Shown: positions 1 to 7,068, counted from the stretch's first letter. The stretch is DNA of 13,058 bases from Sporosarcina sp. (GCA_029263945.1 JARIDM010000028.1:1-13058), one strand, 5' to 3'. Translations and numbers: made by a program. The notes: a model not told the origin generated them from the letters alone.

Positions 1-1
1 A

Positions 2-286
2 CCGACTGGACCTACTGGGCCAACCGGTGCGAACGGAAGCAACGGTGCGACTGGAGCAACTGGGCCAACTGGTGCGAACGGAAGCAATGGAGCAACTGGA
101 CGGACTGGGCCAACCGGTGCGAACGGAAGCAATGGAGCAACTGGACCGACTGGGCCAACGGGACCGAGAGGACCTACTGGAAGATGTGATTGTGACGATG
201 ACTTTACAAGTCTGTTAAATCGCGTTGAGTTATTAGAACAAATCGCTCGAATTGCTGGATTTAATTCACAGAATCCAATGAACTAA
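2..286 (+). CDS. Collagen-like Gly-X-Y repeat protein, C-terminal part (5' end outside window)
   Basis: The reading frame is open from the left edge to a TAA at 284-286, so only the last 94 codons are present and the start is missing. Codons up to about position 184 are strict Gly-X-Y triplets (GPT, GAN, GSN, GAT, GRT, GPR), which is collagen-like and Thr-rich as in Bacillus spore-surface proteins. After GPTGR the chain changes to CDCDDD, then about 17 residues with heptad-like hydrophobics (SLLNRVELLEQIARIAG), then a short polar tail. That segment could form a trimerising coiled coil. There is no BclA-type globular C-terminal domain. Collagen-like proteins of sporeformers usually build exosporium filaments, and the germination operon nearby fits a sporeformer. 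The exosporium location is inference, because the N-terminal leader that would decide it is not in the window. A terminator follows directly. Confidence 0.85.
   Translation, partial: PTGPTGPTGANGSNGATGATGPTGANGSNGATGRTGPTGANGSNGATGPTGPTGPRGPTGRCDCDDDFTSLLNRVELLEQIARIAGFNSQNPMN
17..151 (+). repeat. Three tandem 45-bp in-frame collagen repeat units
   Basis: Three consecutive 45-bp units lie at 17-61, 62-106 and 107-151, and a partial fourth begins at 152. Each encodes the 15-residue pattern G-P-T-G-A-N-G-S-N-G-A-T-G-x-T, where x is Ala, Arg or Pro. They differ only at a few third positions and at the x codon, so they probably arose by recent slippage or unequal exchange. Copy number is likely to vary between strains. 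Confidence 0.9.
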
Positions 287-306
287 CCACCATCTTTTTC
301 TTTTTA

Positions 307-348
307 AGCCCTTTCCTTTCTTACCATACAAAGGAGAGGGCTTTTCTT
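307..348 (+). terminator. Intrinsic terminator of the collagen-like gene
   Basis: A 13-position inverted repeat with one mismatch (arms 307-319 and 330-342, starting AGCCCT and ending AGGGCT) encloses a loop of about 10 nt and is followed by TTTTCTT. It lies 20 bases after the collagen-like stop codon and ahead of the next promoter. Confidence 0.85.
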
Positions 349-374
349 ACATTCACTTTATTTTCTGTTACAAT
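346..374 (+). promoter_or_regulatory. Possible sigma-A promoter of the MBL/DUF3006/YvlD operon
   Basis: CTTACA at 346-351 and TACAAT at 369-374 are spaced by 17 bases, upstream of the ribosome binding site and ATG at 404. The -10 box matches 5 of 6 consensus positions and the -35 box 4 of 6. The -35 overlaps the T-run of the preceding terminator. This is a match by eye only. Confidence 0.45.
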
Positions 375-403
375 GATAACAAGAATATTTTAGGAGGATA
401 ACA

Positions 404-1534
404 ATGCACAAACAGTTAGCCGCCTCTCTTTTTTTGATGATCAGTCTATTCTTAATTTCTGGTTGTACCAATGAACCGATTCAACCCGTATCAGATAGAA
501 ATGAGCACAAAACAGATGCGGAGAAAAATGCAACACTCGCTTTAGAAGCTTCGATATTAAAGGCACACTTTATTGATGTCGGCCAAGCAGATGCGACATT
601 GCTACAATTCCAAGATGATGATGAAGAAGTGAACGTTCTTATAGACACTGGCGATTGGACAAGAACAGATACTGTTGCTTATCTACACTCAAAAAATATT
701 GAAGCGATCGATATCATCGCTATTTCACATCCACATGCGGATCATATTGGTCAATTAGATAAAATAATTACAGAATTTGATGTCACAGAGGTTTGGATGA
801 ACGGTGAAACGGTTACATCAGATGTATTCGTTAAATCGTTAGACGCGATTGAAACACACGGAGTAGATTACTATGAACCTAAAGTTGGCGAGATTTTCGA
901 TATTGGCTCACTTCAAATCGAAGTGCTTCATCCACAGGCGCTTACGGGTAGTTTAAATAACAATTCACTAGTTCTCCGTGCAACCTATGGTGACGTAACC
1001 TTTTTATTTACGGGAGACGCTGAACAGCAAGCTGAAAGGGATATGTTATCGGGTGGTGTAAATTTGAAATCGACAATTTTACACATGGGGCATCACGGTT
1101 CCAAAACCTCCAGCACGCCTGACTTTTTAGAAGCTGTGAATCCCGAAATTGGCATTTACTCTGCAGGTACAGGTAATTCTTATGGTCATCCAGATCCTGA
1201 AGTATTGGGTTTAGCCAAAAAGCGTAATCTTCCTGTATACGGTACCGATACGCATGGCACCATTATCGTTGAAACAGACGGAGAGTCCTATCATGTCTTA
1301 ACCAATGAACAAGGAACGCTTCCAAATGAAACCACAAAAAATGCTTGTGTAGATATCAACAAAGCAACAGCAGATGAACTGCAGCGTATTATCCATATTG
1401 GAAAGGCTTTAGCGCCTCAACTCATCCAGTTGCGACCTTTTCATTCGTTGGATGAACTCGTAAAAATAAACGGCATCGGGCCCGCTCGACTTGACGATAT
1501 CAAAGCCGAAGGACTCGCTTGCTTAGGAGGATAA
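404..1534 (+). CDS. ComEC-like metallo-beta-lactamase lipoprotein with C-terminal helix-hairpin-helix domain
   Basis: This is a 376-residue predicted surface lipoprotein. Residues 1-21 form a lipoprotein signal peptide ending in the lipobox LISGC (Cys21). Residues about 52-300 are a metallo-beta-lactamase domain of the ComEC/Rec2 C-terminal type. The metal-binding motif H109-P-H-A-D113-H114 is intact, as are FTGDAE (Asp205) and the family signature HMGHHGSKTSS (His227, His230-His231). Residues about 315-375 are a ComEA-type helix-hairpin-helix domain (VDINKATADEL, then INGIGPARL), which usually binds DNA without sequence specificity. The two domains together suggest a cell-surface DNA-binding phosphodiesterase or nuclease. 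Such proteins are often annotated as ComEC-like, but the membrane channel of true ComEC is absent, so a role in transformation is unproven. The start has a strong ribosome binding site (TAGGAGG). It heads an operon and ends two bases before the DUF3006 gene. Confidence 0.9.
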   Translation: MHKQLAASLFLMISLFLISGCTNEPIQPVSDRNEHKTDAEKNATLALEASILKAHFIDVGQADATLLQFQDDDEEVNVLIDTGDWTRTDTVAYLHSKNIEAIDIIAISHPHADHIGQLDKIITEFDVTEVWMNGETVTSDVFVKSLDAIETHGVDYYEPKVGEIFDIGSLQIEVLHPQALTGSLNNNSLVLRATYGDVTFLFTGDAEQQAERDMLSGGVNLKSTILHMGHHGSKTSSTPDFLEAVNPEIGIYSAGTGNSYGHPDPEVLGLAKKRNLPVYGTDTHGTIIVETDGESYHVLTNEQGTLPNETTKNACVDINKATADELQRIIHIGKALAPQLIQLRPFHSLDELVKINGIGPARLDDIKAEGLACLGG

Positions 1535-1536
1535 TC

Positions 1537-1803
1537 ATGTATTCAGCCTATTTAGATCGATTTACTGACAATGGAAAAGCAATCTTGCTTGTAGACAGTT
1601 TAAAACGAAACTTCGAAGTACCTGCCAAATCGCTTCCAGATGATAGCGAAGTGGGTACATGGTTTTTACTCGACATTCAAATGGACGCCATTATCTCGAT
1701 TCAAATCGACAACGAAAAAACAAATACGATGAAACATGAAGTACAGAAACGAATGGAACGTTTGCAATCAAATAAAAAAAGCCGTTTCTCACGGCGCTCA
1801 TAA
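1537..1803 (+). CDS. DUF3006 domain protein
   Basis: This is an 88-residue protein. I placed the start at the ATG at 1537 because AGGAGG at 1525-1530 lies six bases ahead of it; an in-frame ATG at 1519 lies upstream of that site and inside the preceding gene. The N-terminal 55 residues (YLDRFTDNGKAILLVD, then an FxVP stretch, then GTWFLLDI) match the short beta-rich DUF3006 family as I know it. The C-terminus is basic (KKSRFSRRS). DUF3006 genes often sit directly beside ComEC-like metallo-hydrolases, as here. Its function is unknown, and there is no signal peptide or membrane segment. The two-base spacing and shared Shine-Dalgarno region suggest translation coupled to the hydrolase. Confidence 0.85.
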   Translation: MYSAYLDRFTDNGKAILLVDSLKRNFEVPAKSLPDDSEVGTWFLLDIQMDAIISIQIDNEKTNTMKHEVQKRMERLQSNKKSRFSRRS

Positions 1804-1818
1804 CAGGAGGGTAACCAG

Positions 1819-2172
1819 ATGAAGTGGTTCGGAGGTATACTTTTAAACGCGATTTTGTTTCTCTTGCTGTCTTGGCTCATCCCTAGTTTTATCGTCTCAA
1901 GCTTTGGCGCGGCACTTCTTGCAAGCATTGTGTTAGCCATTGTGAATATGATTGTTCGCCCAATCTTAGTAATTTTAACGTTACCTGCGACGATTTTTAC
2001 ACTCGGGTTATTTTTATTCATTATCAACGCACTTATGCTGTTGCTTACCCATCAAATTATGGGCGACGGATTTATTGTTGAGAACTTCGGAACGGCGATT
2101 ATTGTGGCGTTCATGATGACTCTTTTAAACACATTTTTAAGTTCAACCATCCTAAAACCAATTAAATCTTGA
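1819..2172 (+). CDS. YvlD-like 4-TM membrane protein (phage holin superfamily IV type)
   Basis: This 117-residue protein is almost entirely hydrophobic, with four membrane helices at roughly residues 4-24, 28-50, 54-78 and 90-110. The conserved-looking segment around NMIVRPILVILTLPATIFTLG is typical of the YvlD family (DUF360/PF04020), which databases label phage holin family. There is no phage context here, and these genes are ordinary chromosomal genes in Bacillales, where some relatives belong to cell-envelope stress operons. A holin function should not be assumed. It begins 15 bases after the DUF3006 stop with a GGAGG ribosome binding site, so it is the third gene of the operon. Confidence 0.85.
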   Translation: MKWFGGILLNAILFLLLSWLIPSFIVSSFGAALLASIVLAIVNMIVRPILVILTLPATIFTLGLFLFIINALMLLLTHQIMGDGFIVENFGTAIIVAFMMTLLNTFLSSTILKPIKS

Positions 2173-2267
2173 GTACAATCAAAGTCATCATCAGGTTTTA
2201 TTGCTACACCCACACAACATATAATGGTAGCAGTTTAAACTTATTATGAAACTGACTCAAGTAAACC

Positions 2268-2299
2268 AACAATCACATTTAAACGATGTGATTGTTTTT
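2268..2299 (+). terminator. Strong intrinsic terminator after the YvlD-like gene
   Basis: A perfect 11-bp stem (arms 2268-2278 and 2286-2296, AACAATCACAT against its complement) with a 7-nt loop runs into TTTTT at 2295-2299. It closes the operon begun at 404 and insulates the germination operon. It lies 96 bases beyond the stop codon, with a TATAAT between; see the small-RNA finding. Confidence 0.9.
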
Positions 2300-2300
2300 G

Positions 2301-2330
2301 TTATATTTCACCTCCTAATCAGCCATACTT
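2301..2330 (+). promoter_or_regulatory. Sigma-G-like forespore promoter of the germination operon
   Basis: CATACTT at 2324-2330 matches the sigma-G -10 consensus (CATACTA-like) at all but the last base. TTATA at 2301-2305 matches a GHATR-type -35 at four of five bases. The spacer is 18 bases. The start codon is 31 bases downstream, with a ribosome binding site between. Germinant receptor operons are classically transcribed by sigma-G in the forespore, so sequence and context agree. Confidence 0.6.
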
Positions 2331-2360
2331 CGGATAATGACTTTTTCATAGGAGGTTCTA

Positions 2361-3851
2361 TTGAAAACGACGTCCATTTTCCCCCTCAAACTAAACGAAT
2401 TGGAATTCCTCATAAAAAGCAATTTTGAAAAAAATGCCGATGAAGATTTATTATTCTCGTTTTATGAACACCAAGGAAAGAAAGTGGTTGTATTTGGTAT
2501 CCTTTATTTATTGGATATACAAAAATTAGAAAGTGCCCTCCTCGCGCCCTTGCTAAACGCTTCTGAACCCTGGACCGTTAAGCGTTTGAAAAATGAGTTA
2601 CCGGTAGGCAATAGTTCTTTGGCTTCATCTGTTGACATAATTTTAACGCAACTTTTTTTGGGTAAAATATTTATTTATATCGAGGGTGAAGATGAAGCAA
2701 TTTCCTACGTACTGAGTAAAAAAATGCAGCGAAGTATCGAAAAATCTGAGACAGAGTCTGTTGTTATTGGCCCACAACCTGCATTCATAGAATCGTTAGA
2801 GACGAATTTAAATTTGCTTCAAAATCTTTTGCCGACGCCAGACTTAGTATTAGAAAAAATCATGGTCGGGACAGCGCCCACACGGGAAGTGCGTATTGCA
2901 TATATGAAATCGATCGCCAATACAACCGATGTGAATACGATGCGCCAACGAATCCAAGATTTGAAAATCGATGAACTTGAAGACAGTACGGTACTGACAC
3001 AATATATTAGCGACTCATCGATATCCCTTTTCCCACAATTTTATTTAACGGAATTGCCCAACCGGGTCGCGTATACGCTTCAAGAAGGGAAAATCGGCGT
3101 ACTCGTTGAAAATAGTCCGTTATGTATCATCGCACCGTCCACATTCTTTAGTTTTTTTGAAACAATGGAAGACAAATATATGCGGTGGCCTGTCGGATCA
3201 GCATTACGAATGATTCGAATGATAGCAGCGGTCCTTGCTTTACTCCTAACGCCTCTTTACGTAGCAATCGTTACTTATCAATATGAACTGATTCCAACCG
3301 AATTGCTGATTTCACTTGGTCAGTCCAGGGCTGGCGTCCCTTTCCCCCCTATAATTGAAGCACTTATAATCGAATTATTTATTGAATTACTACGTGAAGC
3401 TGGAGCGCGTTTACCGACAAAAGTAGGGCAAACGATGGGGATAGTCGGCGGAATTGTCATTGGACAGGCTGCAGTAGATGCAGGACTCACAAGTAATATT
3501 TTAATCATTGTCGTCGCTGCAAGCGCTTTGGCTTCCTATACATCACCGAGCTATTCAATGGGTACGACGATTCGAATTATACGTTTCCCAATCATTTTCC
3601 TTGCAAGTCTTTATGGTATTCTCGGCATCATGTTTGGCATTTGTTTAGTGCTCATTCACTTATTAAAAATGACGTCTTTAGGGCGTCCTTATATCGCACC
3701 TCTTTATCCATTAAAAGTGGAAGACTTTAGCAGTGTTTTCTTCAGGTTGCCCCCAGCTGATACAGCTAAGCGTGCGACGATGTATCAACCGAAGGACCCT
3801 TTCCGGTATTCAGCAAGAAACGCGAAAAGGAAACGTGACATAGATGAGTAG
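2361..3851 (+). CDS. Spore germinant receptor A subunit (GerA/GerKA family)
   Basis: This 496-residue protein is the A subunit of a GerA-type nutrient receptor in the spore inner membrane. It works with the B and C subunits encoded next to it. The N-terminal half (to about residue 270) is hydrophilic and corresponds to the cytoplasmic domain. Several membrane segments follow, starting near RMIRMIAAVLALLLTP. Family hallmarks include PFPPIIEAL near residue 327, PTKVGQTMGIVGG near 352, and the ASYTSPSYSMG region. The C-terminus is a short basic tail. Translation starts at TTG 2361, chosen because GGAGG at 2351-2355 lies five bases ahead and the first residues (MKTTSIFPL) lead straight into the domain. 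The TAG stop touches the GTG of the B gene in the same frame. The germinant cannot be predicted from sequence. Confidence 0.93.
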   Translation: MKTTSIFPLKLNELEFLIKSNFEKNADEDLLFSFYEHQGKKVVVFGILYLLDIQKLESALLAPLLNASEPWTVKRLKNELPVGNSSLASSVDIILTQLFLGKIFIYIEGEDEAISYVLSKKMQRSIEKSETESVVIGPQPAFIESLETNLNLLQNLLPTPDLVLEKIMVGTAPTREVRIAYMKSIANTTDVNTMRQRIQDLKIDELEDSTVLTQYISDSSISLFPQFYLTELPNRVAYTLQEGKIGVLVENSPLCIIAPSTFFSFFETMEDKYMRWPVGSALRMIRMIAAVLALLLTPLYVAIVTYQYELIPTELLISLGQSRAGVPFPPIIEALIIELFIELLREAGARLPTKVGQTMGIVGGIVIGQAAVDAGLTSNILIIVVAASALASYTSPSYSMGTTIRIIRFPIIFLASLYGILGIMFGICLVLIHLLKMTSLGRPYIAPLYPLKVEDFSSVFFRLPPADTAKRATMYQPKDPFRYSARNAKRKRDIDE

Positions 3852-4976
3852 GTGGACGCTATAGAAGTCAATATCAAAATTAAAAAAACACTTCGGATAC
3901 GTGCCTTTCAAATATTTTTCATTGTCGTTGGCATTCAGACGGGTGTCGGTATTTTAGGTGCACCGCGCTATATTTTTAAAGAGGCACAGCAGGATGCTTG
4001 GCTATCGGTTCTCCTTGCATTTTTATACATGCTTTTGGTAACTTGGGTCATGTTTGTCATTTTAACTCAATATCAAAATACAGATATATTTGGCATTCAA
4101 GTAGACATTTTTGGTAAATGGCTTGGAAAATTTCTTGGGACAATTTACATTCTTTTTTTCTTCTCTGAGCTGGCTTCCCTATACTTTTCTTACATTGAAA
4201 TCGTCCAAATATTTCTCTATCCCACTATGCCCTCTTTTGTAATGGGATTGTTACTCCTGATTATTACGGTTTACGCTGTATTGGGTGGAATTCGAGTCAT
4301 CGTTGGCGTTACCTTTCTTTTTACGTTACTCTCTCCGTGGATATTTGGACTATTGTATGATCCCATTACACGAATGGAAGCGGCACATTTCTTACCTCTT
4401 TTTGATGCCTCTTTCATTGAATTAGTTAAAGGTGCCAAAACGACAGCCCTTAGCTTTTCAGGTTTGGAAATCTTATTTATAATTTATCCCTTTATTGATA
4501 ACAAAGAAAAAGCAAAACTTCCTGCATATTTAGGGGTAAGTGTTTCCAGTATGTTTGTTTTTCTAACGACCATCATTTCGATTGGCTATTATAGTCCAAG
4601 TGATTTTGATTTGATGGATTGGCCTGTTCTCTCTTTATTTAAATCCGTCTCGTTTTCATTTATCGAACGGATTGATTATCTCGTCGTAGCCGAGGGAATG
4701 ATGTACATCACATCGTCTATGGTCTTATTTGCTTGGATGATTACGTACGGAATGAAAAGGTTGTATAAAGTGCCTCAAAAAACAACGTTGTATGCTTTGT
4801 CTATTGCTCTCTTAGCCCTTACCATCTTCGTAAGGTCAAATTTCCAAATTCAAAAGATTGGTGACGTTGTGGCCGAATTTGGATTTTGGCTTGTTTTTGT
4901 TTACCCATTTGCGCTACTTCCATTAGTACTTATGAAAAAGAAAGGACAGAAACGAAAGGAAGTCAAAAATGATTAG
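3852..4976 (+). CDS. Spore germinant receptor B subunit (GerB/YndE family permease-like)
   Basis: This 374-residue integral membrane protein has about ten transmembrane helices and belongs to the spore germination permease family within the amino acid/polyamine transporter superfamily. In characterised receptors this subunit binds the germinant. The N-terminal FQIFFIVVGIQTGVGILGAPRYIF is typical. The C-terminus is short and strongly basic (KKKGQKRKEVKND). The start is the GTG immediately after the A-subunit TAG stop. No earlier start is possible, because that TAG lies in the same frame, and no strong Shine-Dalgarno sequence precedes the GTG. Expression probably depends on translational coupling to the A gene. 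The end overlaps the C gene by 8 bases. Confidence 0.92.
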   Translation: MDAIEVNIKIKKTLRIRAFQIFFIVVGIQTGVGILGAPRYIFKEAQQDAWLSVLLAFLYMLLVTWVMFVILTQYQNTDIFGIQVDIFGKWLGKFLGTIYILFFFSELASLYFSYIEIVQIFLYPTMPSFVMGLLLLIITVYAVLGGIRVIVGVTFLFTLLSPWIFGLLYDPITRMEAAHFLPLFDASFIELVKGAKTTALSFSGLEILFIIYPFIDNKEKAKLPAYLGVSVSSMFVFLTTIISIGYYSPSDFDLMDWPVLSLFKSVSFSFIERIDYLVVAEGMMYITSSMVLFAWMITYGMKRLYKVPQKTTLYALSIALLALTIFVRSNFQIQKIGDVVAEFGFWLVFVYPFALLPLVLMKKKGQKRKEVKND

Positions 4977-6102
4977 ATTGACTAAATTGACTCTGTTACT
5001 CTTCCTAACCTTATTATTGTCTAGTTGTATAGATAGCCAAGAAATCGAAAAAATCGGCATTATAAATACAAGAGGCATGGATGTCGCTGAAGATGACCGT
5101 TTAAAAACAACATTATCCGTTTTTCAATTTTCAAAGCAGTCTCAACAAATTACAGAGATTATCACAGGAGAAGGTAAGACAGTAGACGGCGCTATGGAAG
5201 ATGCAGAACATGCTTCCGTTTACAAGTTAGTCCCTGGTAACATTAAACTCTCCCTTTATGGACGTGAAATGGCTGAACAAGGGATTCTTCCTCTCATGGA
5301 TACGCAAACGAGAGATGCCAGAATTTCCGACTTAATGTATTTAGCCGTTAGTAAAACGACCGCATATGAAATTTTGTCTATCGAAGAACAAAACATGCCA
5401 ATGGACGTTGGCATGTTTTTACACGGTATCATTGAAAATCATTCAACAGATCACAACATTCCTCGAAAAACATTACAAGACTTTTTACGTATTTATTATG
5501 ACATTGGACAAGACAATATTTTACCTATATTCGAACTTAAAGATGAGATGCCCTATCATACTAGCTCAGCTGTTTTTCAAGGGGATAGAATGATTGGAGA
5601 ATTAAGTCATGAGGAAATATTGCTCATCAACCTCATGGATCGCGTTGTTAAAAAACAGCGGATTGAACTGACCCTTCCGCTTGAACCTTTTAAAAAATTT
5701 TTAGAAAAGAGAGAACATCGAAATAAGGAAGCAAATTTTGTATTTTATATTAAAAAGGGAACGAGCAATACAAAACTATTAGATATGAACAAATTACATT
5801 TCGAAACAAATACAACGTTATTATTAAGACTGAGCGAACAATCTGTCGGTATTATTCTAGAGGATAAAAAAGTGAATGATTTAATTGAGCAGGAAGTCAA
5901 AAAAGAAATGGAAGAACAGTTTCAGAAACTGTTGTCCAAATTACAAAAACTTGAAGCGGATCCATTTGGGTATGGACGCTATTACAAAAGTAATCCAAAG
6001 GGAAAAGATTTAACGAGGGATGAATGGCGGGAGGTCCTCCCAAATATTAAGGTAACGTTTAATGTTGATGTGGAAATTTTGAACCACGGGGTAACTGATT
6101 AA
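4969..6102 (+). CDS. Spore germinant receptor C subunit, Ger(x)C lipoprotein
   Basis: This is a 377-residue lipoprotein of the Ger(x)C family. Residues 1-20 are a signal peptide with lipobox LLSSC (Cys20). The mature start DSQEIEKIGIINTRGMD is typical of the family, whose members begin with a short stretch ahead of the first strand. The middle region (about 140-200) and the C-terminal domain (from roughly 225 on) complete the usual three-domain length. The protein sits on the outer face of the spore inner membrane and is needed for receptor function. A GGAAG at 4958-4962 lies six bases ahead of the ATG, and the gene overlaps gerB by 8 bases. A perfect terminator-like hairpin lies within the gene at codons about 141-151 and could lower its expression relative to A and B. 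Confidence 0.93.
   Translation: MIRLTKLTLLLFLTLLLSSCIDSQEIEKIGIINTRGMDVAEDDRLKTTLSVFQFSKQSQQITEIITGEGKTVDGAMEDAEHASVYKLVPGNIKLSLYGREMAEQGILPLMDTQTRDARISDLMYLAVSKTTAYEILSIEEQNMPMDVGMFLHGIIENHSTDHNIPRKTLQDFLRIYYDIGQDNILPIFELKDEMPYHTSSAVFQGDRMIGELSHEEILLINLMDRVVKKQRIELTLPLEPFKKFLEKREHRNKEANFVFYIKKGTSNTKLLDMNKLHFETNTTLLLRLSEQSVGIILEDKKVNDLIEQEVKKEMEEQFQKLLSKLQKLEADPFGYGRYYKSNPKGKDLTRDEWREVLPNIKVTFNVDVEILNHGVTD
5390..5420 (+). other. Terminator-like hairpin inside the gerC-type gene
   Basis: AAAACATGCCA at 5390-5400 pairs perfectly with 5409-5419 around an 8-nt loop, and TTTTT ends at 5420. The core GC-containing part is about seven pairs and the outer pairs are A-U. The shape is that of an intrinsic terminator, but it lies in the middle of an intact coding sequence, where ribosomes would normally prevent it forming. 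It is reported as a structure; any attenuating effect is inference. Confidence 0.4.
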
Positions 6103-6136
6103 AACAGCGATGCCTTTCCATAGACCTCGCTGTTTT
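6101..6136. terminator. Bidirectional terminator between the germination operon and the hydrolase operon
   Basis: Arms 6101-6110 (AAAACAGCGA) and 6127-6136 (TCGCTGTTTT) are perfect complements around a 16-nt loop. The A-run on one side and T-run on the other let it work on both strands. It overlaps the last two bases of the gerC-type stop codon and lies 6 bases past the end of the convergent dipeptidase gene. Confidence 0.8.
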
Positions 6137-6141
6137 AAGCA

Positions 6142-7068
6142 TTATTTTGGCCGATGATTAAGAAAGTTCTGGAAGGCAAAACCCTTCACTTCTTCTGCAG
6201 AGTATCGTTGTAATAACGCATTGAGTAGATTTGGTTGCTTGGCTGCATCTTCCAACCCGATGATTTTGGATGAGATCCCATCGAAATCCGAACCTACCCC
6301 AATTTGTTTCGCCCCACCCAAGGAACAAAAATGCTCAATATGTTTGATTAAATCAACGATTGCCACTTCTCCTTCAGCTTTCACAAACGGCGGACAATAA
6401 ACAACGTGGATCAGGCCGCCTCTAGCAAACATAGCCTTAGCTTGTTCATCTGACAGATTGCGCGGATGATCACAAATTGCTCTAGCATTGGAATGGCTTG
6501 CAATCGGATAGTCCGCCTCTTCTATCACATCCCAAAATGCTTGTTCGCATAAATGAGAGACATCGGTTAGTATTTTGTGTTGGTTGTTAAACTGCACGAT
6601 TTCACGGCCGAATGCCGTTAGTCCAGCGCCGCGTTTTTCGCCAGCTCCATCTGCGGCTAAGTTTGCGTTATTCCAAGTAAGTCCAATAGACCGCACCCCG
6701 AGCTGATGAAGGATGGTCAGTTTTTTTAGGTCATTGCCAATTGCATCTGCGCCTTCAAGTGTTAATAACGCACCGATTTCATTTTCTTTCAAGTCGTCAA
6801 TTTCTTGCCATGATTGAATCAATTTCATATTCGGATGATTGCCGAGGACATCTGTGTAGAAATAGTGAATTTGGTCTAATGCCGCTTGAAACTTTTCTTC
6901 AGCTTTCATTTCTGGTTTGATAAAAATAGCAAATGCTTGAACATGAACGCCGCCTTTCACAAGCTTTTCATAGCTTGCATCAAGTGTTGCACCATCCTTA
7001 AACGCGATCTTTCCTTCTGCTTCATAGAGTTTTAGCAATACATCACAATGCAAATCAATTACTTTCAT
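6142..7068 (-). CDS. M19 family (membrane/renal-type) dipeptidase
   Basis: This 308-residue zinc peptidase of family M19 hydrolyses dipeptides and often accepts a D-amino acid at the C-terminal position. The metal site is readable: His7 and Asp9 in IDLHCD, Glu105 in LTLEGADA, His172 in DVSH and His192 in ASHSNAR. GVGSDFDG holds the conserved Asp261. No signal peptide is visible, so the bacterial enzyme is probably cytoplasmic despite the family name. The ATG directly abuts the TAG of the upstream hydrolase in the same frame, with only a weak GGGAAG ahead. Translation is therefore probably coupled. It is the last gene of a three-hydrolase operon and ends at a bidirectional terminator. Confidence 0.92.
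   Translation of the reverse strand: MKVIDLHCDVLLKLYEAEGKIAFKDGATLDASYEKLVKGGVHVQAFAIFIKPEMKAEEKFQAALDQIHYFYTDVLGNHPNMKLIQSWQEIDDLKENEIGALLTLEGADAIGNDLKKLTILHQLGVRSIGLTWNNANLAADGAGEKRGAGLTAFGREIVQFNNQHKILTDVSHLCEQAFWDVIEEADYPIASHSNARAICDHPRNLSDEQAKAMFARGGLIHVVYCPPFVKAEGEVAIVDLIKHIEHFCSLGGAKQIGVGSDFDGISSKIIGLEDAAKQPNLLNALLQRYSAEEVKGFAFQNFLNHRPK

Noticed and set aside
27..218. Second open frame across the collagen repeats (Arg/Glu/Leu-rich)
   Set aside because: The 45-bp repeat length is a multiple of three, so an unused frame stays open across it. It has no ribosome binding site, and the Gly-X-Y frame is the coding one.
1701..2027. Minus-strand open frame across the DUF3006 and YvlD-like genes
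   Set aside because: It lies antisense to two well-supported genes with good ribosome binding sites and has no recognisable protein features.
1819..2172. Phage holin as evidence of a prophage remnant
   Set aside because: The holin label is a family name only. No other phage gene, integrase or attachment site is nearby, and the gene sits in a normal operon.
2246..2428. Short open frame before the germination operon
   Set aside because: It runs through a strong terminator and then through the start of the germinant receptor A gene in another frame.
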